From: Chryseobacterium aahli
GTDB taxonomy: Bacteria > Bacteroidota > Bacteroidia > Flavobacteriales > Weeksellaceae
NCBI RefSeq assembly: GCF_022699665.1
Contig: NZ_JALDNB010000003.1
Span: 310,001-374,000, forward strand
Direction of reading: 5' to 3'
DNA length: 64,000 nt
In this document: in pieces, positions 1 to 9,220 of the stretch
Numbering within the stretch: the stretch's first letter is position 1
How the letters are laid out: each line of letters begins with the position of its first letter
Position numbers and translations under genes: made by a program
Notes under the pieces: generated by a model
The model's database searches: none
Seen by the model: only the letters and a program-made list of their open reading frames with translations
What the model was told of the DNA's origin: nothing

Positions 1-1
1 G

Positions 2-1075
2 CAAAATCTGCTTGAACTCGCTGAAGAATCTACTCCTAAAACTAAAGACTTCAGTCTTGAAAACAGCTACTTTAAGAAAAGTTTAGGTGTATTAAATTTT
101 TCAAAAAAAAATTATAAAGAAGCTATCTTAGAGTTTAATCAATCGCTTCCTGGGCTTCTGAAAGTGAATGATTTCACTTGGGCATCTTATGTTTACTTTT
201 ATAAAGGAAAAAGTTATACAAATCTCGGTGACAAAGAATTAGGTGTTGAAAATTATAAAAAGGTAGATTCTATATTTAATAAACATCAATTCATACTTCC
301 TGAATTACGGAGTAATTACGAAGAGCTTATTAATTACTATAAAAAGCAAAATAATTCTGAAAATGAATTGTATTACACTAATCAGCTTCTGAAAGTAGAC
401 AGTATTATATCTTCAGACTTCAAATATCTCTCCACTCGTATTTATAAAGATTACGATACGAAACAATTATTAGAGGTAAAAGAAAATCTCGAAAAGACAA
501 ACACTTTAGGAATTGGTTTATTGGTTATTTGCGGTATTGTTATCATATTGCTGGGTTTTATGATGTTTTACAGAAATAGAAAACAAAAACAAATACAGCA
601 AAAGTATGAAGAGCTATTGGTGAAAATAGAAGATGAAAAATTGTCTGATGCTGTTGCTGTCAATGAGCCGCTAAAATTCGATGAAAGTAAAAATGTAAAA
701 CTCGATCAGAATATTGTAGAGAAATTGTTGAAAGATATCAGCGCTTTTGAAGCTAACGAAGGCTTCCTTGAGCGTGGATTGACGCTGAAAAAACTGGCCG
801 AGCACTTCAAAACCAATACTTCTTATCTTTCACAAGTTATTAATGAATATAAAGGAAGTAATTTCAGTGTTTATATTAATGTTCTTAGAATCAATTATGC
901 TACGCAAAAAATTTATCATGAGAAAGAGTGGAGAAAATACTCAATCGAGCATGTTGCCTCAGCTTCTGGATTCAGTAATAGACAAAGTTTTTCTAATATT
1001 TTCCTTGAAATAAACGGAATAAGACCTGTTGATTTTATCAAAAAAAGAGTGAAGGAATTAGAAGTTGGTGAATAA
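2..1075 (+). CDS. AraC-type transcriptional regulator with TPR-like N-terminus and one membrane helix (5' truncated by window)
   Basis: The frame is open from the first bases of the window, so the true start lies upstream. The visible N-terminal part is helical and Tyr/Lys-rich, like the TPR repeats that precede AraC domains in many Flavobacteriia regulators. A single hydrophobic segment (about residues 169-189 of the visible protein, around GIGLLVICGIVIILLG) is followed by a basic RNRKQKQ stop-transfer stretch. The last 100 residues form an AraC/XylS helix-turn-helix pair (LAEHFKTNTSYLSQVINEYK, then VASASGFSNRQSFSNIFLEI). Such proteins are thought to sense through the periplasmic or TPR part and bind DNA in the cytoplasm. 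The target is unknown. A hairpin follows the stop. Confidence 0.85.
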   Translation, partial: QNLLELAEESTPKTKDFSLENSYFKKSLGVLNFSKKNYKEAILEFNQSLPGLLKVNDFTWASYVYFYKGKSYTNLGDKELGVENYKKVDSIFNKHQFILPELRSNYEELINYYKKQNNSENELYYTNQLLKVDSIISSDFKYLSTRIYKDYDTKQLLEVKENLEKTNTLGIGLLVICGIVIILLGFMMFYRNRKQKQIQQKYEELLVKIEDEKLSDAVAVNEPLKFDESKNVKLDQNIVEKLLKDISAFEANEGFLERGLTLKKLAEHFKTNTSYLSQVINEYKGSNFSVYINVLRINYATQKIYHEKEWRKYSIEHVASASGFSNRQSFSNIFLEINGIRPVDFIKKRVKELEVGE

Positions 1076-1112
1076 AGAAAATAATAAAAAGTTTCAACGT
1101 ATATAAAAGTAG

Positions 1113-1138
1113 ATGCCCAGATTGTGAAATCTGGGCAT
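1113..1138 (+). terminator. Hairpin, probable terminator of the AraC/TPR gene
   Basis: A perfect 11-bp stem (ATGCCCAGATT / AATCTGGGCAT) with a GTGA tetraloop lies 38 bp after the stop codon. There is no clear T-run, so termination is inferred from position and symmetry only. Confidence 0.5.
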
Positions 1139-1559
1139 ACTACTAATAGAAACTAAGTGATGAAACAATATATTTTAATGTGATAATGATGAATGTTCAA
1201 TTTTGATAAGACAATCTTAGATTACTTTGTATCATGTCTGTCAATTATTATAATGCTAAAGTATAAAGTTTTACAATCTATTGCAAGGTGATGTTGGGCG
1301 CATTTATAAATGTTTACGTAGTAATTTATAAATCGATACGGATTTTATGTATTGTAAATCATTATTATTCAGATGCTTATAATGTAATGTGGATGAGGTT
1401 GTAAAATTCATATTTCTATTTTTAAATTATCTAGACTTTATTAGAATTTTGTAAAATTTATTTTAAAATCATCAATTCCCTCAGATACTTTAACTTTTAT
1501 TAAGCAGTCTTCCGCCCTCTGTTCTCGCAAATTTCCTTAACTTTAGTAAAAATAAATTT
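1139..1559. other. Intergenic region, no gene seen
   Basis: About 420 bp of A+T-rich DNA with stops in all frames. A sequence resembling the flavobacterial -7 box (TAACTTTA, near 1539) precedes the next gene, but no good -33 element was found. Nothing else recognisable. Confidence 0.4.
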
Positions 1560-3083
1560 ATGCAGATAGATACTCGTACACTGAATATTGATGATTATGA
1601 TGAATTGGTTTCGGCAATGCGTCGGGCTTATCCGAAAATGTCCGAATACGTTTGGTCTAAGAAAAGCATTTTAAAGCTTACCAAAATTTTTGAAGCCGGC
1701 CAGATTTGTATTACTGTTGACGGGAAAATTGCTGCGGTTGCGCTTTCTATCGTGGTTAATTATGAAGAATTCGATGATGAACATACTTACAGTGACATTA
1801 CAGGGAATTATACTTTTAATACCCATTCTTCAACCGGAAATGTATTGTACGGAATTGAAATTTTTGTAGATCCTGTTTATCGTGAGTTGAGATTAGGGCG
1901 AAGATTGTATGATGCAAGAAAAGAATTGTGTGAGCAATTAAATTTAAAATCAATTATTCTGGGCGGAAGAATTCCTGATTATCATAAATACAGTCACGAG
2001 ATTTCCCCAAGAGAATACATCAGAAGGGTAAGAGATAAAGAAATTTATGATCCTGTGCTTTCTTTTCAGCTTTCCAATAATTTTTTACCAATCAGAGTTC
2101 TGAAAAAATATTTACCTGAAGATGAGGCTTCCAGAGAAAATGCTGTTTTGCTTCAGTGGAATAATATTTATTACAGCAAAAAACCAAATACAATGCAGGA
2201 TAGTACTATTCGATTGGGTTTGGTGCAGTGGCAGATGAGGCATTTCAAAGACATCAATGCGTTTTATGAGCAGGTAGAATTTTTTGTAAATGTGATGGGA
2301 GATTACAAGTCTGATTTTGTGCTTTTCCCGGAGTTATTTAACACACCTCTGCTTGCACCTTTCAATAATCTTTCGGAGCGTGATAGTATGATTGAGCTGG
2401 CAAAAATTACGGATCAGATTAAAACTAAAATTTCTGAGCTGGCAATCAGCTACAACGTCAATATCATTTCCGGAAGTATGCCTGTTTTTGAAAATAATGA
2501 TTTATATAATGTAAGTTACCTTTTGCATCGTGACGGGCGGATAGACGAATATAGAAAAATTCACATTACGCCAAACGAAAGAAAATATTATGGAATGAAA
2601 GGCGGGAGCGAAATCAAAGTTTTCGATACCGATTGCGGAAAAATTGGTTTGGTGATTTGCTACGATGTTGAATTTCCAGAATTACCAAGGCTATTAGCCG
2701 ATCAGGGAATGAAAATTCTTTTCGTTCCATATCTTACCGATACTCAAAATGCGTATATGAGAGTGCGTCATTGTGCTGCGGCAAGAGCTATTGAAAACGA
2801 ATGTTATGTAGCCATTGCAGGCTGTGTCGGGAATTTGCCTGGTGTTAACAATATGGATATTCAGTTTGGTCAGGCTGCCGTATTTACGCCTTCAGATTTT
2901 GCTTTTCCATCGAATGCGGTGAAAGGTGAGGCGACACCAAATACAGAGATGACGTTGATTGTGGATGTAGATTTAAATCTTTTAAAAGATCTTCATTATC
3001 ACGGTTCGGTTCAGATTCTGAACGATAGACGAAAAGATTTATATGAAACTTATCTTATTAAAGACAAAAATCCAATAATCTAG
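1560..3083 (+). CDS. GNAT acetyltransferase fused to carbon-nitrogen hydrolase
   Basis: A 507-residue two-domain protein. Residues 1-200 look like a GNAT N-acetyltransferase (YGIEIFVDPVYRELRLGRRLYDARKEL matches the acetyl-CoA binding region, with RLGRRL as the Q/RxxGxG/A-like loop). Residues 215-507 are a nitrilase-superfamily amidohydrolase with the expected Glu-Lys-Cys triad: E258 in LFPELFN, K333 in YRKIHITPNE and C367 in GLVICYDVEFPE. This fusion is a known bacterial architecture; the natural amide substrate is not established. Cytoplasmic, single gene, ended by a strong hairpin. The start ATG at 1560 is the first in frame. Confidence 0.9.
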   Translation: MQIDTRTLNIDDYDELVSAMRRAYPKMSEYVWSKKSILKLTKIFEAGQICITVDGKIAAVALSIVVNYEEFDDEHTYSDITGNYTFNTHSSTGNVLYGIEIFVDPVYRELRLGRRLYDARKELCEQLNLKSIILGGRIPDYHKYSHEISPREYIRRVRDKEIYDPVLSFQLSNNFLPIRVLKKYLPEDEASRENAVLLQWNNIYYSKKPNTMQDSTIRLGLVQWQMRHFKDINAFYEQVEFFVNVMGDYKSDFVLFPELFNTPLLAPFNNLSERDSMIELAKITDQIKTKISELAISYNVNIISGSMPVFENNDLYNVSYLLHRDGRIDEYRKIHITPNERKYYGMKGGSEIKVFDTDCGKIGLVICYDVEFPELPRLLADQGMKILFVPYLTDTQNAYMRVRHCAAARAIENECYVAIAGCVGNLPGVNNMDIQFGQAAVFTPSDFAFPSNAVKGEATPNTEMTLIVDVDLNLLKDLHYHGSVQILNDRRKDLYETYLIKDKNPII

Positions 3084-3095
3084 ATTATATAAATT

Positions 3096-3130
3096 AATCC
3101 CCATTTTAAATAGAAATGGGGATTTGTTTT
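3096..3130 (+). terminator. Rho-independent terminator
   Basis: 11-bp stem AATCCCCATTT / AAATGGGGATT followed by TTGTTTT, 12 bp downstream of the GNAT-nitrilase stop codon. Confidence 0.8.
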
Positions 3131-3139
3131 AGTTAAAAA

Positions 3140-3348
3140 TTATCCTGCTATTAAAATCGGTTGTTGTGTAGCAATAAAGATGCTTTCATTTTGTCTTCCT
3201 CCTTCACTGATTTCTGATTTTAAGTAATTCAATTGGTAATTACTATCTCGATTTTTATAAAATTTTCTTCTGTAAAATCTTTGTGTGCTATGATAATGGT
3301 TTTAGTGTTTATTTGAGTTTTAATAAATTCATGATTTAAATATTTCAT
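3140..3348 (-). pseudogene. Possible short frameshifted coding remnant
   Basis: On the minus strand an ATG at 3348 opens 39 codons (MKYLNHEFIK...) ending in TGA at 3229-3231. A second open frame overlapping it continues to a TAA at 3140-3142 with protein-like content (KSEISEGGRQNESIFIATQQ, ending PILIAG). A single frameshift near 3229 would join them into about 68 residues. I do not recognise the family. It may equally be two chance ORFs; the main argument is the non-random amino acid content of the second part. Confidence 0.22.
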
Positions 3349-3356
3349 CAAGCAAA

Positions 3357-3382
3357 AATCCCTAAACATATTGTTCAGGGAT
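3357..3382. terminator. Hairpin of unknown role
   Basis: An imperfect inverted repeat (ATCCCTAAAC / GTTCAGGGAT, one mismatch) flanked by A- and T-rich DNA. It could terminate transcription in either direction. The rest of 3383-3650 has no gene but includes four tandem CTTT units at 3415-3433. Confidence 0.35.
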
Positions 3383-3678
3383 TTCATTTATTAATATGAT
3401 GTGAATTTGGTTAACTTTCTTTCTTTCTTTCTTATCATTTGTTTAAATGTTATTTTCAAATTTTGTGCCTAAAAAATAGATTATCCGAAATAAAGCATAA
3501 AAATTTCATGTTGGCATTACTAATGTATAAAAATTAGTGTTGTAGTTGTTATTAAAATATTATGGTTTGGAAAAATTTAATTATAATTTAATATTTATAT
3601 GAATAATAAATTGTGATTCAAATCATAAGACAAGCGTAAGATTAATTTATACATTTGAAATACACCAAATACCAAAAT

Positions 3679-3882
3679 ATGAAAACGATATTTTTCTCAC
3701 TGCTTGTCACGAGTATTACTCTGATGAGTTGCAAAAAAGAATTGCAAAACACTGCGACCAATTCAGATTCAATTACAACCGCTGATACTGTAAGCAAGAT
3801 TCCGGTGTCTGCTCCTATAGATACATTAGTTGCGGCTCCAAAATCTGATACAGCATCTTTGAAGAAAGATTCTGCTAAATAA
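3679..3882 (+). CDS. Small lipoprotein
   Basis: A 67-residue protein when started at ATG 3679. The frame also opens at TTG 3655, but the ATG gives a clean SPII signal: MKTIFFSLLVTSITLMSC with lipobox LMSC, followed by KK. The mature part is short, Ser/Thr/Asp/Lys-rich and probably disordered (TATNSDSITTADTVSKI). It is presumably anchored to a membrane. No conserved domain is visible and no function can be assigned. It stands alone, with long flanking intergenic regions. Confidence 0.6.
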   Translation: MKTIFFSLLVTSITLMSCKKELQNTATNSDSITTADTVSKIPVSAPIDTLVAAPKSDTASLKKDSAK

Positions 3883-4022
3883 CTGAGATTTTTAGCGGTT
3901 CATTTCATAACTGAAATTCCAAGAAAAGTTTTCGCAGCGTAATAATGATGCTTTATTACGTTGTTAATTGGAATAAGACAGTTTACAAAATCATTTTAAT
4001 CATCCATGCATTTTAAAAAAAT

Positions 4023-4643
4023 ATGAAATACAAAATAGATGTTCGGCATTTGGTACTTATCAACAATAAAGGCTCTGAAAATAATGCAATATCCTTTCTA
4101 CTTTGTAATTCTGAAACTGAAGCTTTCGACAAGTTTAGGAAACTATCACAAAAGCTATTACAAATAAATAATTGGAAAGTAAGTGCAGGTAAAAATCCAA
4201 CCGAGTTTTATATCTACCACAATGAAAAGGAGAAGTCAACAATTGCTCAATTGAATGATTTAGTAAAAATAAAAATGCCTGCTCCGAAAAATAATTTAGG
4301 AAAAGGTTTTGACTGGGTGAAAGTGAATCAAATTCAGACAATAGAGCAGAAAGAGGTAAAAGCTTTTTTAATACAGATGAAACCCCATTCTTGTCCTGAG
4401 AATTCGAGTGGAAGCATCGCACATTTTTATAAAGGTCAAGCTTCAAATACTTTTATTTTGGCCAAAAAAGATAAAACTCTGCAATTAAGCATTCATGGAA
4501 GAAATGAAATGCCTAATACAACTAAAGTAGGATTTATGGATGTTTTGAGAAATTTATTTGTTGCAAGCGGAGGAATTTTTGGAGGAAGCAAAATTCAATG
4601 GCAGGATTTCACAGAAGAATTTTTAAAAAATAAAACTATATAA
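4023..4643 (+). CDS. Conserved hypothetical protein in operon with katE
   Basis: 206 residues, no signal peptide or membrane helix. The sequence is a mixed alpha/beta soluble type with a Gly-rich C-terminal segment (VASGGIFGGSKIQW). I do not recognise a domain. Its stop lies one base before the katE start (4645), so the two are almost certainly one transcription unit and perhaps translationally coupled. That suggests a role linked to catalase or peroxide stress, which is inference from position only. Confidence 0.75.
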   Translation: MKYKIDVRHLVLINNKGSENNAISFLLCNSETEAFDKFRKLSQKLLQINNWKVSAGKNPTEFYIYHNEKEKSTIAQLNDLVKIKMPAPKNNLGKGFDWVKVNQIQTIEQKEVKAFLIQMKPHSCPENSSGSIAHFYKGQASNTFILAKKDKTLQLSIHGRNEMPNTTKVGFMDVLRNLFVASGGIFGGSKIQWQDFTEEFLKNKTI

Positions 4644-4644
4644 T

Positions 4645-6789
4645 ATGGACAATAAAGACTTTAAACCAAATGAAAAGCTGAATCAGCTTCAAGATCACAC
4701 AACAGATAATCAGGATACGAAACTGACAACCAATCAGGGATTAAAAGTCAACAACAATCAGGATTCACTAAAGACTGATCAAAGGGGTGCAACTTTGTTG
4801 GAAGATTTTATTTTAAGAGAAAAAATTACGCATTTCGATCACGAGAGAATTCCAGAAAGAATTGTTCATGCAAGAGGTTCTGGTGCTCATGGGGTTTTTA
4901 AACTGAATAAAAGTTTAGCCAAATACACTAAAGCAAAATTTTTAAATGATGTTGATAAAGAAACACCTGTTTTTGTAAGATTTTCTACCGTTGCCGGAAG
5001 TGCCGGAAGTACAGATTTGGCAAGAGACGTAAGAGGTTTTGCGGTAAAATTCTATACCGAAGAAGGAAATTATGACTTGGTAGGAAACAATATTCCTGTA
5101 TTCTTTATTCAGGATGCGATGAAATTTCCGGACTTGGTACATGCGGTAAAACCAGAACCTGATAATGCTATTCCGCAGGCTGCCTCAGCGCACGATACAT
5201 TTTGGGATTTTATATCATTAATGCCCGAAAGTATGCACATGATTATGTGGGCAATGAGCGACCGTGCCATCCCGAGAAGTTACAGAATGATGGAAGGTTT
5301 CGGGGTGCATTCATTTAAATTTATCAACAGTGAAGGTTCCGTTCATTTCGTTAAATTTCATTTTAAACCTAAATTAGGTGTGCATTCTGTTGCATGGAGT
5401 GAAGCACAGAAGATTTCAGGTACAGACCCAGATTTTCACAGAAGAGATCTTTGGGAATCTATTGAAAATGGTGCTTTTCCTGAATGGGATTTTGGAGTAC
5501 AAATTATTCCTGAAGAAAATGAGCACGATTTTGATTTTGATCTTCTTGATCCTACAAAATTAGTTCCTGAAGAATTGGTTCCTGTTCAGCTTGTCGGAAC
5601 TTTAACTTTAAACAGAAATCCTGATAACTTTTTTGCAGAAACAGAGCAGGTGGCATTTCACCCAGGGCATTTGGTTTCGGGAATTGATTTCTCTAATGAT
5701 CCGCTTTTGCAGGGAAGATTATTTTCTTACACAGATACACAGCTATCAAGATTAGGATCACCTAATTTTCACGAAATTCCGATCAATAGATCAATCAATA
5801 CAGTTCACAATAATCAGCGTGACGGGCACATGAGACAGCAGATTATAAAAGGCAAAGTAAGTTATGAACCCAATTCTATTGGTGGAGGATGTCCTTTTCA
5901 GGCAATGATGAAAGAGGGCGGATTTACATCAAATAACGAAAGGGTAGACGGGCATAAAATAAGAGCAAGAAGCGACAGTTTTGTTGATCATTATTCTCAG
6001 GCAAAAATGTTTTTAAACAGTCAGTCAGCACCGGAAAAAACTCACCTTCAGAATGCCTTGATATTTGAATTGTCAAAAGTGACCATCTTAGAAATCAGAG
6101 AAAGAGTCGTTGGGCAATTGGCGTTCATTGATGCTGAACTTGCTGCGAATGTTGCTGAAAAAGTAGGTGTTGAAGTTAAGAAACTGGAAATGCCTAATCA
6201 AAGCATTCCTGCCGATGCCGATGCCGCAAGTTTACAGAGCGAAGAAAGAGAACCGGAAACTAAAAGTTCGAAGGCTCTAAGCATGAAAAATACAGTGAAA
6301 GATACGATCGAAAGTCGTATAATTGGTTTCATTATGGCAGACGAAGTAAATACTCAGGCTGTAAAATCTTTAAAAAGTAAGCTGGAAAGTGAAGGAGCGG
6401 TTGTTCAGATCATTGCACCAAGTGTTGCACCGGTGAAAGCTGATGACGGAAGTAAATTTGAACCAAAACATTCGATTACAAGTACAGCAAGTGTATCTTT
6501 CGATGCTTTATACATCTGTTCAGGTGAAAAATCTGCCAAGGAATTGATGCATCCGGAAAGAAAACCGATTGTTACAGAATTCATCAACGAAGCGTACAAA
6601 CATTGCAAGGCAATCTATTTTGGGAAAGATACTGACGAAATATACAATGTAACCAGAATCAGCGCCAAAAAACATGAAGATCCGGCAATCATCAATACTT
6701 CAGGAGGCGATTCTGATGAGAAATTTATTTCAGCAATTGCCAAACACAGAGTTTGGGATCTTGAGAAAGAGCGTAACTCTATGGCATAG
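4645..6789 (+). CDS. katE: Large-subunit catalase (HPII type)
   Basis: 714 residues, the length of clade 2 catalases; converts hydrogen peroxide to water and oxygen with heme. Visible hallmarks are catalytic His75 (RIVHARGSGAHG), Asn148 (LVGNNIPVFFIQD) and the proximal heme Tyr361 in RLFSYTDTQLSRLG. After residue 540 there is an extra C-terminal domain (ESRIIGFIMADEVNTQAVKS onward) with the flavodoxin/DJ-1-like fold typical of HPII. The N-terminal 45 residues are polar, Gln/Asn-rich and probably extend over the tetramer. Cytoplasmic. It is co-transcribed with the preceding 206-residue gene. Confidence 0.97.
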   Translation: MDNKDFKPNEKLNQLQDHTTDNQDTKLTTNQGLKVNNNQDSLKTDQRGATLLEDFILREKITHFDHERIPERIVHARGSGAHGVFKLNKSLAKYTKAKFLNDVDKETPVFVRFSTVAGSAGSTDLARDVRGFAVKFYTEEGNYDLVGNNIPVFFIQDAMKFPDLVHAVKPEPDNAIPQAASAHDTFWDFISLMPESMHMIMWAMSDRAIPRSYRMMEGFGVHSFKFINSEGSVHFVKFHFKPKLGVHSVAWSEAQKISGTDPDFHRRDLWESIENGAFPEWDFGVQIIPEENEHDFDFDLLDPTKLVPEELVPVQLVGTLTLNRNPDNFFAETEQVAFHPGHLVSGIDFSNDPLLQGRLFSYTDTQLSRLGSPNFHEIPINRSINTVHNNQRDGHMRQQIIKGKVSYEPNSIGGGCPFQAMMKEGGFTSNNERVDGHKIRARSDSFVDHYSQAKMFLNSQSAPEKTHLQNALIFELSKVTILEIRERVVGQLAFIDAELAANVAEKVGVEVKKLEMPNQSIPADADAASLQSEEREPETKSSKALSMKNTVKDTIESRIIGFIMADEVNTQAVKSLKSKLESEGAVVQIIAPSVAPVKADDGSKFEPKHSITSTASVSFDALYICSGEKSAKELMHPERKPIVTEFINEAYKHCKAIYFGKDTDEIYNVTRISAKKHEDPAIINTSGGDSDEKFISAIAKHRVWDLEKERNSMA

Positions 6790-6916
6790 AAATAGATAGA
6801 TTCTCATTACATCCAACCAATATATTATGAAAGCAGCAGTTTTTCGTTCTTCATTTTTCCTATATGAACATGAGATTGCAGATGCTAAAATTTAATCAAA
6901 CTAAAATTTTACTATT

Positions 6917-7420
6917 ATGGAATTTCAAAAAAAAATATTAGAATACATCAGCGAATGTATGATGACAACTGGTGAAACAGTTGCTGTTGCCGAAAGTGTA
7001 ACTTCCGGAATGCTTCAATTGGCTTTTTCACAGATGCCCAATGCATCAATGTTTTATAAAGGTGGGATGACCGCATTTACTTTAGCGGAAAAAGTGAGAC
7101 TTTTAAACGTAGACAAGCGGGAAGCCGAAAACAGCGATTGTGTATCAGAAAATATAGCAGACACGATGGCGCTGAATGTTGCGAAATTATTCGAAAGCGA
7201 CTGGTCAATTGCAACAACAGGATATTGCACTCCTGTCAGACATTCGACGTACAGTGTTTACGCACATTATACAATTGCTTACAAAGGTGAAATTATTGTA
7301 TCAAAAAAACTAGAGCTTCATCCAAAAACTCAGGCGTTGAATGCGCAACTGTATTATGCGGAATTTATTTTAGGTTGCTTCAAAAGTGAATTGAATAATC
7401 TGCTTATTTTAAATAATTAA
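6917..7420 (+). CDS. CinA-family (PncC-like) protein with altered active-site motif
   Basis: 167 residues, the length of the stand-alone CinA C-terminal domain (nicotinamide-nucleotide amidohydrolase, NAD salvage). The family signature at the N-terminus, usually AESCTGG, reads AESVTSG here. The second motif (ATTGYCTP) is kept but lacks the usual GxAGP form. The fold is therefore clear but PncC activity is doubtful; this may be a divergent paralogue. It is followed by a bidirectional terminator and stands between katE and a DUF892 gene, both stress-related in this phylum. Confidence 0.75.
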   Translation: MEFQKKILEYISECMMTTGETVAVAESVTSGMLQLAFSQMPNASMFYKGGMTAFTLAEKVRLLNVDKREAENSDCVSENIADTMALNVAKLFESDWSIATTGYCTPVRHSTYSVYAHYTIAYKGEIIVSKKLELHPKTQALNAQLYYAEFILGCFKSELNNLLILNN

Positions 7421-7459
7421 TATAAAAGCTTTCAATATTTTGTAACCATATCAATCAAA

Positions 7460-7493
7460 AAATTCCTCAATTTATATTGAGGAATTTCTTTTT
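7460..7493. terminator. Bidirectional terminator
   Basis: Perfect 11-bp stem AAATTCCTCAA / TTGAGGAATTT with flanking A-run and CTTTTT, between two convergent genes. Confidence 0.85.
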
Positions 7494-7516
7494 GACTTAA
7501 TTTTGATTTTGAAAAA

Positions 7517-8125
7517 CTATTTTGCCTTGCTGTTCAGCGCTGTGTCTGCAATCGTTGACAATAATTTATCGCAATTTTTTTCTTCTTTTAAAGTTGCTAA
7601 AAAGTTGCTTAGGCATTTTTTCTCTTTTAAAACTTTCGCATAAGCTGCAAGACTTCCGTAGGTCGCAATCTCATAATGTTCTACTTTTTGAGAAGCAGCA
7701 ATGATTCCTACATCACGAATAGCGCCAACCTTTGTTTCTTCCATGATGCCATTTCCTTCATCTAATAATCCTTGCATCGCGTCGCATTTTTTGGCTTCCG
7801 GTTTTAACCCTAAAGACTTGAAGCATTCTTCTAATCTCATTACATGAACTTTCGTTTCAGCTAAATGTGAAGAAATTGCATTTTTCAAATCCGGATGCGT
7901 TGCATTTTTCTCCATTTTCGGAAGTGCTTTTGTCAAGGCTTTTTCTGCCCAATAAATGTCTTTCAATACGTCTTCAAAGAATTCTCTTAAATCTGCAGAA
8001 GCATCTTTTTTAGCTGGTGTTTTAGAAGATTTTGATGCTGTGCTTTTTGAAGCAGTCGGTTTTTTTGGTGCTACAGTTTTCTTGGGAGCTGTAGTTTTTT
8101 TAACTGTTGCTGTTTTAGTTGCCAT
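7517..8125 (-). CDS. DUF892 (YciE/YciF-like) ferritin-fold protein with histone H1-like tail
   Basis: 202 residues. Residues 1-42 are a Lys/Ala/Pro/Thr-rich tail (repeats such as KKTTAPKKTVAPKKP) resembling histone H1 or DNA-binding tails. The rest is a DUF892 four-helix bundle (LREFFEDVLKDIYWAEKAL; HLAETKVHVMRLEECF; KVEHYEIATYGSLAAYAK), with Glu/His residues placed as in ferritin-like di-metal sites. YciE/F homologues are linked to stress responses; the tail suggests nucleoid association, as in Dps proteins. It is transcribed toward the CinA-like gene. Confidence 0.88.
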   Translation of the reverse strand: MATKTATVKKTTAPKKTVAPKKPTASKSTASKSSKTPAKKDASADLREFFEDVLKDIYWAEKALTKALPKMEKNATHPDLKNAISSHLAETKVHVMRLEECFKSLGLKPEAKKCDAMQGLLDEGNGIMEETKVGAIRDVGIIAASQKVEHYEIATYGSLAAYAKVLKEKKCLSNFLATLKEEKNCDKLLSTIADTALNSKAK

Positions 8126-8267
8126 ATTGTTTTATTTTAGTGATTTTATATTGTGTTTTATTATTCAATTTTAAGACCAAAAAAGTTTTTAAATGATATA
8201 AATAAAGAAAAGCTTTGTGTCAGTTTTAATGGCAAGTGTTTTGTTTAATCAATCTCAAACAAATCAC

Positions 8268-8594
8268 ATGAATAATAAAGTAAAAATAGCTCTGGCATTA
8301 ATTGCCGGGGGTACGGCAATTCTCCTTAATCAAAGAAGAAAGAAACTGAGTCGAAAAGTAAAAACTTTTACTACACCAGACGGAACTACCTACAAGGAAA
8401 ATCAAATTTATCGTAATTCAGAAGGTAAAGCTTATAGAAATGGTAAAGTTGTGCATTTCGATACTTTAGAATTTGAAAATGAACCTCATTCAAATAATGC
8501 TTTTAGTCACTTGCATGATGATAAACTTTCAAAAAATTATCAGGCGAAACCTCAAAATGTTGATTATCATCAAAGAGGGAAGAGGCATCGCTAA
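8268..8594 (+). CDS. Hypothetical single-pass membrane-anchored protein
   Basis: 108 residues from ATG 8268; an upstream GTG at 8217 would add 17 residues but places polar sequence before the signal-like segment. The N-terminus (VKIALALIAGGTAILLNQRRKK) is a short membrane anchor followed by Arg/Lys. The remainder is hydrophilic, with a DGTTYKENQIYRNSEGKAYRNG stretch that looks like two short beta repeats. Family not recognised. The gene is divergent from the DUF892 gene and 74 bp upstream of the SemiSWEET gene. Confidence 0.6.
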   Translation: MNNKVKIALALIAGGTAILLNQRRKKLSRKVKTFTTPDGTTYKENQIYRNSEGKAYRNGKVVHFDTLEFENEPHSNNAFSHLHDDKLSKNYQAKPQNVDYHQRGKRHR

Positions 8595-8668
8595 ATTATT
8601 TAAAAATAAAATGAGCGGTTGTGATTGAGGTCATAGCCGCTTACTGTTTAACTCAGTATATTTAGATT

Positions 8669-8929
8669 ATGGATGTAAATATTTTAGGGATAGTAGCAGG
8701 ATTTCTCACTTCAATTGCCATGATTCCGCAGTTGATTAAAGTTATCAAAGAAAAAAACGTCGAAGATTTATCTTGGGTTATGATTTTGGTCTTAATCTGC
8801 GGGCTCTCTCTGTGGGTTTGGTACGGATTTATTCAGGATGAATTACCTATTATTATTTCAAATGCCTTTGCTTTATTGGTGAATTTAACTTTGTTTATTT
8901 GCTATCTATTATTTAGAAAAAAATCTTAA
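8669..8929 (+). CDS. SemiSWEET sugar transporter
   Basis: 86 residues with three hydrophobic helices (about 4-22, 37-56, 62-82), the size of bacterial SemiSWEETs, which dimerise to move sugars across the inner membrane. The PQ motif is present in helix 1 (SIAMIPQLIKVIKEKN). The C-terminus is short and basic. The partner genes do not reveal the substrate. Confidence 0.9.
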   Translation: MDVNILGIVAGFLTSIAMIPQLIKVIKEKNVEDLSWVMILVLICGLSLWVWYGFIQDELPIIISNAFALLVNLTLFICYLLFRKKS

Positions 8930-9220
8930 AAATATTATCTTGACAACTTTATTACCTAATAGAAAGAATTATTCTAATTAATCTGATTTTAGTTAAATAT
9001 TCCTGATAAATATCAGTTAATTATTGGGATTTGTGCAAAAATCATAATGTTACGTTAATAATACATCAATTTTTGAACTTGTAGTTTATTTGGTGACCGA
9101 AAATTTGTATCTTAGTCGCATATTTTATGAAGCAACAGATTTAGAGTTTAAACTGCGCCATTCGCTTCATTATGTAATCCCGCTGTATCAATGGCATACG
9201 GCACATATTTTTTATTTTGT

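Noticed and set aside
1168..1181. Third partial copy (ATATATTTTAATGT, 14 bp) of the 37-bp island repeat
   Set aside because: Low-complexity A+T string; a match of this length is expected by chance in this DNA.
6827..6895. 22-codon ORF (MKAAVFRSSFFLYEHEIADA...) resembling the start of an alcohol dehydrogenase
   Set aside because: Too short, no continuation in any frame and no promoter; probably chance.
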